Part shown: positions 44,974 through 54,593 of the stretch, piece by piece
Numbering within the stretch: position 1 is the first letter of the stretch
Layout: each line of letters opens with the position of its first letter
Source: Bradyrhizobium sp. NP1
Lineage (GTDB): Bacteria; Pseudomonadota; Alphaproteobacteria; Rhizobiales; Xanthobacteraceae
Assembly (NCBI RefSeq): GCF_030378205.1
Contig: NZ_CP127385.1
Location: 5,186,001 to 5,250,000, forward strand
DNA: 64,000 nt
Direction of reading: 5' to 3'
Translations under genes and position numbers: made by a program
The notes under the pieces: generated by a model
Database searches by the model: none
What the model saw: only the letters and a program-made list of their open reading frames with translations
What the model was told of the DNA's origin: nothing

Positions 44974-46578
44974 TTATCCGCGCCGCGCGGCTTCCAGCGC
45001 CTGCGGCGTGTCGATGTCGAGAAAAGCGCTTTCGCCATCGACAGGCACTTCGGCGACGACCTCGCCGTGCTTGCCGATCAGATGGCGTGCGCCGATGTCG
45101 CCGTCGAGCGTCATCAGCTCCTTGAAGAAGCGGCGCGACCACAGCACCGGATTGCCGCGCCGGCCTTCCGAGACCGGCATCACGATCAGATTGCCGCGGT
45201 CGGGCGCGAAGGATTCGATCAGGCGGTCGATCAGGCCGGCGTCGATCAGCGGCATGTCGCCGAGGCAAATCAGCGCGCCATCGGCATTCTCGGCCACCGC
45301 CGAGATGCCGGCCTTGACCGAGCCGGCAAGGCCATCGGCGAAATCGGGATTGCGGACGAACTTGACCTTCAGGCCTTCCAGCGCCTTCTCGACCAGCTCG
45401 GCCTGGTGGCCGGTGACGACGATCACCTCGGATGCTCTCGATGCCAGCGCCTGCTCGGCCGCGATCCGCACCAGCTTCTTGCCGCTGAGTTCGGCGAGCA
45501 GCTTGTTGGGCCCGCCCATCCGCGTCGAGCGGCCGGCGGCGAGGATGATGGCGGCGACCGCGCGGCTGCCTTCGGTCTCGGGCTTGGTGCGCGGCTGCGG
45601 CCGCGTCACGATTTCCATCAACAGGCCGCCGACGCCCATCCCCATCAGCTCGCCGCGGGTGACCTTGAGCCCCGCGAGCAGCCGCATCAGCACCCAGTCA
45701 AAGCCGTTCTCCACCGGCGAGCGGGCGCAGCCCGGCGCGCCCAGCACGGGCACGCCCTTGGCGCTGCCGATCAGGAGCAGGTTGCCGGGATCGACCGGCA
45801 TGCCAAAATGCTCGATCGCGCCGCCGATCCCGGTGATCGCGGATGGAATCACATCGCGCCGGTCCGCGATCGCGGATGCGCCGAACACGATCACGAGCTC
45901 GGCGCCGAGCTCCAGCAGCTCCTTGATCGCGGCCGAGAGTGCCGCTTCCTCATGTACCACGCGCCGCTCGGCGATAACGGAGGCGCCCGCCGGCGCCAGC
46001 CGCTCGGCGGTGACGCGCAGGGTCTTGTCGATCACCTTCGGCGAAAGGCCCGGCAGCAGGGTCGAGACCACGCCGACGCGCTTGATCACGTAAGGAGCGA
46101 CCCGCAGCGTACCGCGGCCGGCGGCCTGCACCGCGACATCGCGCAGCTTCGCCTCGACGCCGAACGGGATGATCTTGACGGTCGCGACCATCTCGCCTTC
46201 GACCACGGGCTTGTAGGCGGACAGGGTCGCGAAGGTGATGGCCTCGTCGACGCCGTTGATGCGATCGACCGCGGCGCGATCGACCACCAGCACGCCGGCG
46301 CGCGCGGCAAACAGATTGGCGCGGCCGGTGAAGGCACGCTCGGCGGTAATGCCTCCGCCGGTGACGGCTTCCGCGATGCTGCCGGCCGCCGCATCCTCGG
46401 AGATGTCGCCCTGGTCGAGCCGCACCACGACGATCTCGGCAACGCCGGCCTTCTGCAGCGCCTCAACCTCGGCGGCGCCAATGGTCGTGCCCTTTTTCAG
46501 GACGAGGGAGCCCTGACGGAGCGTATGGACGGTCACCCCGCCAATCGCATCAGCCGGACTGGCAGGACCGAATTTCAT
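44974..46578 (-). CDS. MoeA/MoCF-like plus MobA-like nucleotidyltransferase fusion (molybdenum cofactor cytidylyltransferase type)
   Basis: A 534-residue two-domain protein. Residues about 1-330 resemble a molybdopterin-binding MoeA/CinA-type domain (VGVVSTLLPGLSPKVIDKT, IVFGASAIADRRDVIPSAI). Residues about 340-534 are a MobA/MocA-type nucleotidyltransferase with LAAGRSTRMGGPNK (346-359), ICLGDMPLI and a DIDTPQAL end. It should convert molybdopterin cofactor to the cytosine dinucleotide form used by CO dehydrogenase/xanthine dehydrogenase-type enzymes. It is the last gene of the cox-type operon, overlapping XdhC by 4 nt. Confidence 0.9.
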   Translation of the reverse strand: MKFGPASPADAIGGVTVHTLRQGSLVLKKGTTIGAAEVEALQKAGVAEIVVVRLDQGDISEDAAAGSIAEAVTGGGITAERAFTGRANLFAARAGVLVVDRAAVDRINGVDEAITFATLSAYKPVVEGEMVATVKIIPFGVEAKLRDVAVQAAGRGTLRVAPYVIKRVGVVSTLLPGLSPKVIDKTLRVTAERLAPAGASVIAERRVVHEEAALSAAIKELLELGAELVIVFGASAIADRRDVIPSAITGIGGAIEHFGMPVDPGNLLLIGSAKGVPVLGAPGCARSPVENGFDWVLMRLLAGLKVTRGELMGMGVGGLLMEIVTRPQPRTKPETEGSRAVAAIILAAGRSTRMGGPNKLLAELSGKKLVRIAAEQALASRASEVIVVTGHQAELVEKALEGLKVKFVRNPDFADGLAGSVKAGISAVAENADGALICLGDMPLIDAGLIDRLIESFAPDRGNLIVMPVSEGRRGNPVLWSRRFFKELMTLDGDIGARHLIGKHGEVVAEVPVDGESAFLDIDTPQALEAARRG

Positions 46579-47276
46579 GCCGCTACTTCTTTTTCCTTGG
46601 GCGGCAGCCGGAGCTGCGCCGTGATTTCCGCCATGATCGCGACCGCGATCTCGGACGGCGAAACCGCGCCGATCGGCAGGCCGATCGGTGCATGGATGCG
46701 CGCGATGTCACTCTCCTTGGCGCCCTGCCCGCGCAGCCGCTCGGCGCGCTTGGCGTGCGTCTTCCGCGAGCCGAGCGCGCCGATATAGAAGCAGTCGCGC
46801 TCGAAGGCGTGCAGCAGCGCCGGATCGTCAATCTTGGGATCGTGGGTCAGCGCCACGAAGGCGGTGTAGTGGTCGATGTTGAGCGGAGGCAGCGCGACAT
46901 CGGGCCATTCCGCGATCAGCGGCACGTCGGGGAAACGCTCGGGGCTTGCGAACGCCGTGCGCGGATCGACCACCGTCACGTCGTAGTCGAGCGAGCGCGC
47001 CAGCGGCGCGAGGGCCTGGCTGATATGCACCGCGCCGACGATCACGAGCTTTGCGGTCGGCGCATACACGTTGAGGAACAGCTTCCGCCCTGCGGCTTCC
47101 ACCATGCCGCTCTTGCCCATGCGAAGCTGCTTTGTCAGCTCGCCGCGCAGCGGATCGGCGGCGAAATCGCTGGCCTTCACCAGCCGCTGCGCGCCATTTT
47201 CGACGTCGGTGACCAGGATCACCGGGCGGCGCGCGGCCCGCTCGGCGTTGAGCTCTTTCAGGGTTTCCAGCTTCAC
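46575..47276 (-). CDS. XdhC/CoxI family protein, C-terminal (Rossmann) half
   Basis: A 233-residue protein with the XdhC Rossmann-type domain: KLVIVGAVHISQALAPLA, VVDPRTAFASPERFP, YTAFVALTHDPKIDDPALLHA, YIGALGSRKTHAKR and IHAPIGLPIGAVSPSEIAV. XdhC proteins bind molybdenum cofactor, protect it and aid sulfuration before insertion into xanthine dehydrogenase-type enzymes. The GTG at 47276 overlaps the stop of the upstream XdhC N-terminal gene (GTGA). The longer frame is spurious. Confidence 0.92.
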   Translation of the reverse strand: MKLETLKELNAERAARRPVILVTDVENGAQRLVKASDFAADPLRGELTKQLRMGKSGMVEAAGRKLFLNVYAPTAKLVIVGAVHISQALAPLARSLDYDVTVVDPRTAFASPERFPDVPLIAEWPDVALPPLNIDHYTAFVALTHDPKIDDPALLHAFERDCFYIGALGSRKTHAKRAERLRGQGAKESDIARIHAPIGLPIGAVSPSEIAVAIMAEITAQLRLPPKEKEVAA

Positions 47277-47599
47277 GACCCGACCTTCTCGACAAACACG
47301 CGGATGGTGCCGCCGCAGGACAGGCCGACATTCCAGGCGGTCTCGTCGGCGACGCCGAATTCCAGCATTCTCGGCTGGCCGCTCGCGATCACGTCCATCG
47401 CCTCGGTGACGACGGCGCCCTCGACGCAGCCGCCGGACACCGACCCTAAGAACGTGCCGTCGTCGTTGATGACGAGGCTCGAGCCCGCGGGCCGCGGCGC
47501 CGAGCCCCAGGTCTCGACCACGGTGGCGAGCGCAACGCCGTGGCCCGCCTTCTGCCATTCCTCGGCGGCTTTCAGGATGTCTTCGTCGCGATTGAGCAT
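47273..47599 (-). CDS. XdhC/CoxI family protein, N-terminal half
   Basis: A 108-residue protein consisting only of the XdhC N-terminal domain: GVALATVVETWGSAPRPAGS, GSVSGGCVEGAVVTEA, GLSCGGTIRVFVEKV. In many bacteria this domain and the Rossmann half are one XdhC protein. Here they are two genes joined by a 4-nt overlap and are probably made as a coupled pair. The conserved Cys of SGGCVEG and SCGG are intact. Confidence 0.92.
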   Translation of the reverse strand: MLNRDEDILKAAEEWQKAGHGVALATVVETWGSAPRPAGSSLVINDDGTFLGSVSGGCVEGAVVTEAMDVIASGQPRMLEFGVADETAWNVGLSCGGTIRVFVEKVGS

Positions 47600-47610
47600 G
47601 ACGACCTCGT

Positions 47611-48810
47611 TCAGGCTACGGAGCGGATCAGGCTGCGGTGATGCGGCGGCAGCGGCGCCGAAAGCGCCCTGATCAGCCCCTCGATCGAACTCAAATTATG
47701 CACCGGGCGGAATTCGTCAACGTGCGGCAACATCATTTTGATGCCCTGCGCCTTGGGTTCGAAGCCGCCGAAACGGAGCAGCGGGTTGAGCCAGATCAGC
47801 CGCCGGCAGGAGCGGTGCAGCCGGTCCATCTCGAAGGCAAGGCGCGCATCCGCCTCCCGCTCCAGCCCGTCCGAGATCAGGAGCACGATGGCGCCCTGGC
47901 CGAGCACCCGCCGCGCCCACAATTTGTTGAAGCTGTGCAGCGAGGTCGCGATCCGCGTGCCGCCGGCCCAGTCCTCGACCGCCGAGGAGCAGCTTGCCAG
48001 CGCCTCGTCGGGGTCGCGGGCCCGGAGCGCCCGCGTCACATTGGTCAGCCTCGTGCCGAACAGGAACACCGAGACGCGCTTGCGGGCGTCGGTGATGGCA
48101 TGCAGGAAGTGCAGGAACAGGCGGGTATATTCGCTCATCGAGCCCGAGATATCGAGCAGCGCCACGATCGGCGCCGGCTTTTCGATCCGCCCGAGCTTGC
48201 GGATATCGACGATCTCGCCGCCGGTGCGCAAGGAGGCGCGCAAGGTGCGGCGCATGTCGAGCTTCAGCCCGCGCGGATCGGGCCTGCGGCGGCGGGTCTC
48301 GAACTCCGCCTGCGGCAATTTCATCGCCGCGATTGCCCGGGTCGCCTGCGCGATCTCGGCGGCGCTCATCTGCGCGAAATCCTTCTTCTGCAGGATCTCC
48401 TTGTCGGAGACCGACAGCTTGAGGTCCTGCTCCTGGACCTCGTGCTCCTCCCGCATGGAGGGCTGCGACAGCGCCTCCTGCACGCGGCGCGAGGCCGGTG
48501 GCGGCTTCTTGCGGGCATGGTCCGGCAGCGGCACCGAATCCAGCATGTGCTTCCAGTCCTCGGCGGCACGGAAGAACAGGTCGAAAGCCTGTCTGAAGAT
48601 CAGCGCATGCTCGTGGCGCTTGACGAAGATCGCCTGCAGCGTCTCGAACACGTCGGCGCGGTTGCCGATGTCGATCGCCTCGAGCGCGTTCATGGCGTCG
48701 ATGACGGCGCCGGGCCCGACGGGAAGGCCGGCGGCGCGGAGCGCACGCGCAAAGCCGACGATGTTGTCGGCGATATTGCCGGTCGGCGGCGCAAGGTGGT
48801 TGATGGCCAT
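47611..48810 (-). CDS. coxE: CoxE-like VWA-domain protein
   Basis: A 399-residue cytoplasmic protein with a C-terminal von Willebrand A domain carrying the MIDAS metal motif LLDISGSMSEY, followed by GGTRIATSL and VLLISDGLE. In CO dehydrogenase systems CoxE works with the MoxR-type ATPase CoxD to mature the [CuSMoO2] or related active site. It is downstream of coxD with a 57-bp gap containing a hairpin repeat. Confidence 0.92.
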   Translation of the reverse strand: MAINHLAPPTGNIADNIVGFARALRAAGLPVGPGAVIDAMNALEAIDIGNRADVFETLQAIFVKRHEHALIFRQAFDLFFRAAEDWKHMLDSVPLPDHARKKPPPASRRVQEALSQPSMREEHEVQEQDLKLSVSDKEILQKKDFAQMSAAEIAQATRAIAAMKLPQAEFETRRRRPDPRGLKLDMRRTLRASLRTGGEIVDIRKLGRIEKPAPIVALLDISGSMSEYTRLFLHFLHAITDARKRVSVFLFGTRLTNVTRALRARDPDEALASCSSAVEDWAGGTRIATSLHSFNKLWARRVLGQGAIVLLISDGLEREADARLAFEMDRLHRSCRRLIWLNPLLRFGGFEPKAQGIKMMLPHVDEFRPVHNLSSIEGLIRALSAPLPPHHRSLIRSVA

Positions 48811-48825
48811 CGCACTATCCGCTCC

Positions 48826-48864
48826 GTCATTCCGGGTCCGCGCAAAGCGCGGACCCGGAATGAC
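48826..48864. repeat. GTCATTCCGGGTCCGCGC hairpin repeat
   Basis: A perfect 18-bp stem with a 3-nt AAA loop lies between coxD and coxE within the operon. It is a short form of the GTCATTCCGG..CCGGAATGAC repeat also present at 54112. It could attenuate or process the transcript. Confidence 0.85.
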
Positions 48865-48867
48865 AGG

Positions 48868-49776
<909 letters not shown>

Positions 49777-49814
49777 GAGCGAGCCAGTCTTGTTGGGCCT
49801 GAAGCAGGCGATTG

Positions 49815-50621
49815 TTAGCCTTTGGCGGTCGCCGCCTCGACCGCGCGACGCGCCACCACCGCGATCAGATGCGCGCGATATTCGGCGCTGCCGTGCAGGT
49901 CGTTGTTCAGCCCGTCGGCCGAAACCACGAGCCCGTCGAGCACCTTGTGCGAGAAGCGCTTCTTCAGCGCCTCCTCGAATGCGGTGACGCGGAACACGCC
50001 GTTGGAGCCCGCGCCGGTGACGGCGACGCGCACGTCCGACGGACGCTTGGCGACGAACACCCCGACCAACGCATAGCGCGAGGCCTGGTTGCGGAATTTC
50101 ACATAGGCAGCCTTCTTCGGCAGCGGGAACATCACCTTGGTGATGATCTCGTCAGGTTCGAGCGCGGTCGAGAACAGGCCCTGAAAGTATTCTTCCGCCT
50201 TCAGCCGCCGCTTGTTGGTGACGATGGTCGCGCCGAGCGCCAGCACGGCGGCCGGATAGTCGGCGGTCGGATCGTTGTTGGCGAGCGAGCCGCCGATGGT
50301 GCCGCGGTGGCGCACGGCGGGATCGCCGATCTGGCTCGCGAGATCGGCCAAGGCCGGGATCGCCTCGCCGACGATGGGGGAATTGGCCACCTCGGCGTGG
50401 GTCGCGGTGGCGCCGATGACGAGCGAGCGCCCCTTCATCTCGATGCCGTTGAGGCCCTCGATGTGCGAGAGGTCGACCAGGTGCGGCGGGCTCGCCAGCC
50501 GCTGCTTCATCACGGGGACCAGGGTATGGCCGCCCGCGATCAGCTTGGCGTCCTCGTTCTTGACCAGCAGGTTGGCCGCTTGGCGCACGGTCGCCGGACG
50601 ATGATACTTGAATTCATACAT
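49815..50621 (-). CDS. coxM: FAD-binding medium subunit of CO dehydrogenase/xanthine dehydrogenase type (CoxM)
   Basis: A 268-residue flavoprotein subunit: MYEFKYHRPATVRQAANLL at the start, FAD motifs IAGGHTLVPVMKQR and GTIGGSLANNDPTADYPAA (double-glycine loop), and a CO_deh_flav_C end. It accepts electrons from the 2Fe-2S subunit. The ATG at 50621 gives the family N-terminus, and the frame to 50846 overlaps coxS spuriously. It lies 35 bp after coxS. Confidence 0.94.
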   Translation of the reverse strand: MYEFKYHRPATVRQAANLLVKNEDAKLIAGGHTLVPVMKQRLASPPHLVDLSHIEGLNGIEMKGRSLVIGATATHAEVANSPIVGEAIPALADLASQIGDPAVRHRGTIGGSLANNDPTADYPAAVLALGATIVTNKRRLKAEEYFQGLFSTALEPDEIITKVMFPLPKKAAYVKFRNQASRYALVGVFVAKRPSDVRVAVTGAGSNGVFRVTAFEEALKKRFSHKVLDGLVVSADGLNNDLHGSAEYRAHLIAVVARRAVEAATAKG

Positions 50622-50656
50622 GGGAATGTCCCGATCGCTGTCGCGAGATTGACGGT

Positions 50657-51142
50657 TTAAGCGAGGTCGGACTTCGCCATCGCCTTGGCGCCGGCTGCGA
50701 TCGACAGAACGATGTTCTGGTAGCCGGTGCAGCGGCAGAGATTGCCTTCGAGCTCCTCGCGGATGACGTGGTCGGAGAGTTCGTGACCCTTGCGGTGGAC
50801 GATGTCGATCGCGGTCATGATCATGCCCGGCGTGCAGAAGCCGCACTGCAGGCCGTGATGCTCGCGGAACGCCTCCTGCATCGGATGAAGCGGCGCGCCG
50901 TCGGCGGCCAGCCCCTCGATGGTCTTGACCTCGTGGCCGTCAGCCATCACGGCCAGCGTGGTGCAGGACTTCACCGCCTTGCCGTCGAGATGCACGACGC
51001 AGGCCCCGCATTGCGAGGTGTCGCAGCCGACATGGGTGCCGGTCAACCGCAGGTTTTCGCGAAGAAACTGAACAAGCAGGGTGCGGGGATCGACATTGGC
51101 GTTGACGGGGTTTCCGTTCACGATGATTGAAATCTTGGCCAT
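50657..51142 (-). CDS. coxS: 2Fe-2S small subunit of CO dehydrogenase/xanthine dehydrogenase type (CoxS)
   Basis: A 161-residue protein with a plant-ferredoxin-type cluster (C40, C45, C48, C60) and a second C-terminal cluster (C100-x2-C103 and C136-x-C138 in NLCRCTG). These are the two 2Fe-2S centres relaying electrons from the Mo site to FAD. The start at 51142 gives the family [11 protein letters not shown]-terminus. The partner Mo-containing large subunit is not in this operon. Confidence 0.94.
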   Translation of the reverse strand: MAKISIIVNGNPVNANVDPRTLLVQFLRENLRLTGTHVGCDTSQCGACVVHLDGKAVKSCTTLAVMADGHEVKTIEGLAADGAPLHPMQEAFREHHGLQCGFCTPGMIMTAIDIVHRKGHELSDHVIREELEGNLCRCTGYQNIVLSIAAGAKAMAKSDLA

Positions 51143-51285
51143 CAGCACTCTCTTATCTGTCCGGCCGCATATCGGCAAAACAGGCGGGTTTTAGCAGTAT
51201 TCGCAAGCCATAATATGGGCCATCCCGGCATTGAGCAACCTCGGCCGGGCCAACCTGATATGACCTGAAGCAACGATTCCGCCAA

Positions 51286-51732
51286 TCAGCCCTGAACCGC
51301 CTTGGCGAAATTTGCAAAGAATTCGTCGGCCAGTTTCTTGGCCGTCCCGTTGATCAGGCGCTGGCCGAGCTGGGCGAGCTTGCCGCCGATCTGGGCCTCG
51401 ACATTGTAGCTCAACAGCGTGCCGCCGTCCTTCTCGGCAAGCCCCACGACGGCGCCGCCCTTGGCAAAGCCGGCCACCCCGCCCTCGCCCTCGCCCGAGA
51501 TCTTGTAGCCGTTGGGCGGGTCGAGATCACTCAAGGTCACCTTGCCCTTGAAGCGGGCCGACACGGGTCCGACCTTCATCTTCGCCACGGCGCGGAAGCC
51601 GTGCTCGTCGGTCTTCTCCAGCTCCTCGCAGCCGGGGATGCAGGCCTTGAGGACCTCGGGATCGTTGAGCTTGGCCCACACGGCCTCGCGCGGCGCAGCG
51701 AGCTGGACTTCGCCGGTCATAGTCATAGCCAT
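51286..51732 (-). CDS. coxG: CoxG-like SRPBCC protein
   Basis: A 148-residue SRPBCC/START-fold protein of the CO dehydrogenase subunit G family: MTMTGEVQLAAPREAVWAKL, LKACIPGCEELEK, FKGKVTLSDLDPP and GTLLSYNVEAQIGGKLAQLG. In Afipia carboxidovorans CoxG is linked to membrane attachment of CO dehydrogenase. It is the first gene of the cox-type operon, 143 bp upstream of coxS. Confidence 0.9.
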   Translation of the reverse strand: MAMTMTGEVQLAAPREAVWAKLNDPEVLKACIPGCEELEKTDEHGFRAVAKMKVGPVSARFKGKVTLSDLDPPNGYKISGEGEGGVAGFAKGGAVVGLAEKDGGTLLSYNVEAQIGGKLAQLGQRLINGTAKKLADEFFANFAKAVQG

Positions 51733-51847
51733 GTGGTTTGTCTCCCCGTATCACGTTAAAGCTGCCCCCCAAGTAAGGCAGACGGGCCCCAAAAGGAAGG
51801 GGAACGTGGCGGGGGCGGCGATGCATATTCGCAGGTGCAAAAATCCG

Positions 51848-51893
51848 GCGTGGTGGTTCAGAAGCTCTCTTCATTGCTGTAGCGATTTGGTCG
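51848..51893. repeat. Fragment of a CTAG double-hairpin element
   Basis: GCGTGGTGGTTCAGAAGCTC closely matches the 5' arm of hairpin A of copy E2 (36005-36024), but the remaining arms are missing. It lies between coxG and the divergent pcaB. Confidence 0.55.
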
Positions 51894-51948
51894 CGCGCAC
51901 GCTTTGGCATTGGCAGCGGCCGGCCGGAGTGCTTAGGTCGCGCGCAGC

Positions 51949-53304
51949 ATGAGCACGTCTCTCTCCCCGCTGCTTGCACCGATGCTCTCCAGTGCGCCGA
52001 TGCGCGCGCTGTGCGACGATGCGTCCTATCTGCAGCGCATGCTGGATTTCGAGGCGGCGCTGGCGCGCGCCGAAGCCGCCGTCGGTGTCATCCCGCAGGC
52101 CGCAGCCGGGCCGATCGGCAAGGCCTGCATCGCGGCGTCATTCGATCTCGCGGAGCTCGCCGAGGCGGCGACGCGCTCGGGCAACCTCGCGATCCCCCTG
52201 GTCAAGGCGCTCACGGCCAACGTCGCCGCCATCGATCCCGAGGCCGCGCGCTACGTGCATTGGGGCGCGACCAGCCAGGACGTGATCGATACCGCGACCA
52301 TGCTGACCCTGCGGCCGGCGATCGATGCGCTGGTCGGCGACCTCAACCGCGCCATTGCCGGCTTTGCACGACTGGCTCGCCAGCATCGCAACACGGCCGT
52401 GGTCGCGCGCACCTGGCTGCAGCACGCGCTGCCGATGCCGTTCGGGCTGAAGCTCGCCGAATATGCCGCGGCACTTGCCCGCTCGCGACGGCGGCTGGAG
52501 CGGCTGCGGGTTGAGGCGCTGGCGCTGCAGTTCGGCGGCGCCGCCGGCACGCTCGCCGCGCTCGGCGACAAGGGCCTCGCGGTTGCGGAAAAGCTCGCCG
52601 AGATCCTCAAGCTGCCGCTGCCTGAGGCGCCCTGGCACACCCATCGCGACCGCGTGGCCGACATGGCCTCGGTGCTCGCCATCGTCACCGGGAGCTGCGG
52701 CAAGATCGCGCGCGACGTCTCGCTGATGATGCAGACCGACGTTGCCGAAGCCTTCGAGCCGGCGGGCGAAGGCCGCGGCGGCTCGTCCACGATGCCGCAC
52801 AAGCGCAACCCGGTCGCGGCCGCGAGCGCGCTGGCTGCCGCCACCATGGCGCCGAACCTCGCCGCCACGATCCTCGCCGCCCAGGTGCAGGAGCATGAGC
52901 GCAGCGCCGGGCCCTGGCATGCGGAATGGCCGACGCTGCCGACGCTGCTGCTGGTCACCTCGGGTGCGCTCGCAGCTATCGTCGACCTCGCCGAGGGGCT
53001 GGAAGTGGACGCGGCGCGGATGCGGACCAATCTGGACGCGACCGATGGGCTGATCATGGCGGAAGCGGTGACGATGGCGCTCGCCGAAAAAATCGGCAAG
53101 GGCGAGGCGCATCACCTCGTCGAGGCCGCCAGCAAGAAGGCGGTTGCGGAGAAGAAGCATTTGCGCGACGTATTGACCGCCGATCCGAAAGTTGCCGCAG
53201 AACTCAGCGCACAGGAGATCGCAAAACTGTTCGAACCGATGGCCTATCAGGGCGTCTCGCAGGCGCTGATCGACCGGCTGCTCGCTTCGCTCGACGACAA
53301 ATGA
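51949..53304 (+). CDS. pcaB: 3-carboxy-cis,cis-muconate cycloisomerase
   Basis: A 451-residue member of the fumarase/aspartase superfamily with VHWGATSQDVIDTATML and the signature GGSSTMPHKRNPVAA. It lactonises 3-carboxy-cis,cis-muconate to 4-carboxymuconolactone in the protocatechuate branch of the beta-ketoadipate pathway, in the cytoplasm. The following genes encode the next two steps, which settles pcaB over argininosuccinate or adenylosuccinate lyase. It is divergent from coxG. Confidence 0.95.
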   Translation: MSTSLSPLLAPMLSSAPMRALCDDASYLQRMLDFEAALARAEAAVGVIPQAAAGPIGKACIAASFDLAELAEAATRSGNLAIPLVKALTANVAAIDPEAARYVHWGATSQDVIDTATMLTLRPAIDALVGDLNRAIAGFARLARQHRNTAVVARTWLQHALPMPFGLKLAEYAAALARSRRRLERLRVEALALQFGGAAGTLAALGDKGLAVAEKLAEILKLPLPEAPWHTHRDRVADMASVLAIVTGSCGKIARDVSLMMQTDVAEAFEPAGEGRGGSSTMPHKRNPVAAASALAAATMAPNLAATILAAQVQEHERSAGPWHAEWPTLPTLLLVTSGALAAIVDLAEGLEVDAARMRTNLDATDGLIMAEAVTMALAEKIGKGEAHHLVEAASKKAVAEKKHLRDVLTADPKVAAELSAQEIAKLFEPMAYQGVSQALIDRLLASLDDK

Positions 53305-53320
53305 CCGGAGAAGACCCGCG

Positions 53321-54103
53321 ATGCCCATGATCGATGCCGACGGCTGCCTCATCAACGTCGCGGTGGAAGGCCGCCAGAGCGGGCCGACACTGATGCTGTC
53401 GAACTCGCTCGGCTGCACGCTGAAGATGTGGGAGCCGCAGATGAAGGCGCTCGGCCAGGTCTTTCGCGTGATCCGCTACGACCGGCGCGGCCACGGCAAA
53501 TCCGGCGTGCCGCCCGGCCCCTATTCGATGGAGCGTTTCGGCCGCGACGTGCTCGCGATCCTGGACGATCTCAACATCGACAAGGTGCACTGGTGCGGGC
53601 TGTCGATGGGCGGCATGGTCGGACAATGGCTCGCGGCCAACGCGCCGGAGCGGTTCGACCGCATCGTGCTCGCCAACACCGCCTGCTACTATCCCGACCC
53701 CACCAACTGGCTGAACCGCATCAAGGCGGTGAAGGAAGGCGGCCTCGCGGCTGTCGCCGACACCGTGATCGCCGGCTGGCTGACCGCCGATTTCCGCGAG
53801 CGCGAGCCGCAGATCACCGCCAACATGAAGGCGATGCTGCTCGCCTCTCCCGTTGCGGGCTACATCGCCTGCTGCGAGGCGCTATCGACGCTGGACCAGC
53901 GCGAGCTGCTGCCGAAGATCAAGAGCCCGACGCTGGTGATCGCCGGCCGGCATGACATGGCCACGCCAATTTCAGCCGGCGAGATGATCCGCAGCCGCAT
54001 TCCCGGCGCGAGCCTCACCATCCTCGACGCCGCCCACATCTCCAACGTCGAGCAACCGCACGCCTTCACCGAGGCGCTGGTCGGTTTCCTGACGCAGAGG
54101 TAG
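53321..54103 (+). CDS. pcaD: 3-oxoadipate enol-lactonase
   Basis: A 260-residue alpha/beta hydrolase with nucleophile Ser95 in GLSMGGMVGQ, acid Asp in GRHDMATP and His in DAAHISNVEQP. It opens beta-ketoadipate enol-lactone to beta-ketoadipate. It lies 16 bp after pcaB and is followed by pcaC, so the three genes form one unit, although a dispersed repeat separates pcaD and pcaC. Confidence 0.95.
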   Translation: MPMIDADGCLINVAVEGRQSGPTLMLSNSLGCTLKMWEPQMKALGQVFRVIRYDRRGHGKSGVPPGPYSMERFGRDVLAILDDLNIDKVHWCGLSMGGMVGQWLAANAPERFDRIVLANTACYYPDPTNWLNRIKAVKEGGLAAVADTVIAGWLTADFREREPQITANMKAMLLASPVAGYIACCEALSTLDQRELLPKIKSPTLVIAGRHDMATPISAGEMIRSRIPGASLTILDAAHISNVEQPHAFTEALVGFLTQR

Positions 54104-54111
54104 TTTCAATC

Positions 54112-54191
54112 GTCATTCCGGGGCGATGCGAAGCATCGAACCCGGAATCTCGAGATTCCGGGTCTGGTCCTTCGGACCATCCCGGAATGAC
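54112..54191. repeat. GTCATTCCGG..CCGGAATGAC bradyrhizobial repeat
   Basis: The outer arms GTCATTCCGG/CCGGAATGAC enclose smaller dyads (GATGC/GCATC, CCCGGAATC/GATTCCGGG, GGTCC/GGACC). This is a familiar Bradyrhizobium intergenic repeat, inserted between pcaD and pcaC. The ribosome-binding site GGAGGG of pcaC starts 2 nt after it. Confidence 0.88.
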
Positions 54192-54203
54192 CGGAGGGTT
54201 CTC

Positions 54204-54593
54204 ATGGACGACCAGCAGCGCCGCGACGGCGGCATGGGCCAGCGCCGCAAGGTGCTCGGCAACGCCTGGGTCGACAAGTCGATCGCTGGCCGCAACGCGT
54301 TCAACACCGATTTCCAGGACCTGATCACGCGCTACGCCTGGGGCGAGATCTGGACCCGGCCGCATTTCGACGAGCGCACCCGCCGCGTGCTCGTCATCGG
54401 CACCATGGTCGCGCTGGGGCAATGGGACGAATTCCGCCTGCATGTGCGCGCAGCGCTCGCCGAGGGTGGCTTCACGCCCGACGACATCAAGGAAATTCTC
54501 TTGCAGCAGGCGATCTATTGCGGCGTGCCGGCGGCCAACCACGCCGTCAAGGAAGCCTCAAGCGTTATGCAGGAGCTCGGGCTGTCGAAGTAG
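54204..54593 (+). CDS. pcaC: 4-carboxymuconolactone decarboxylase
   Basis: A 129-residue small helical enzyme that decarboxylates 4-carboxymuconolactone to the enol-lactone, the step between PcaB and PcaD. Family motifs are visible: WGEIWTRPHFDERTRRVLVIG, LRLHVRAAL-type segment (EFRLHVRAALAEG) and ILLQQAIYCGVPAANHAVK. The ATG at 54204 follows GGAGGG. Its 3' end overlaps the convergent membrane-protein gene by 36 nt. Confidence 0.95.
   Translation: MDDQQRRDGGMGQRRKVLGNAWVDKSIAGRNAFNTDFQDLITRYAWGEIWTRPHFDERTRRVLVIGTMVALGQWDEFRLHVRAALAEGGFTPDDIKEILLQQAIYCGVPAANHAVKEASSVMQELGLSK

Noticed and set aside
46575..47558. Extended XdhC frame of 327 codons
   Set aside because: The N-terminal 94 codons are an arginine-rich shadow of the XdhC N-terminal gene. 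The GTGA overlap gives a natural start at 47276.
51949..54593. A complete protocatechuate pathway
   Set aside because: Only pcaB, pcaD and pcaC are here. The dioxygenase genes pcaG/pcaH and the transferase genes are not in the window.
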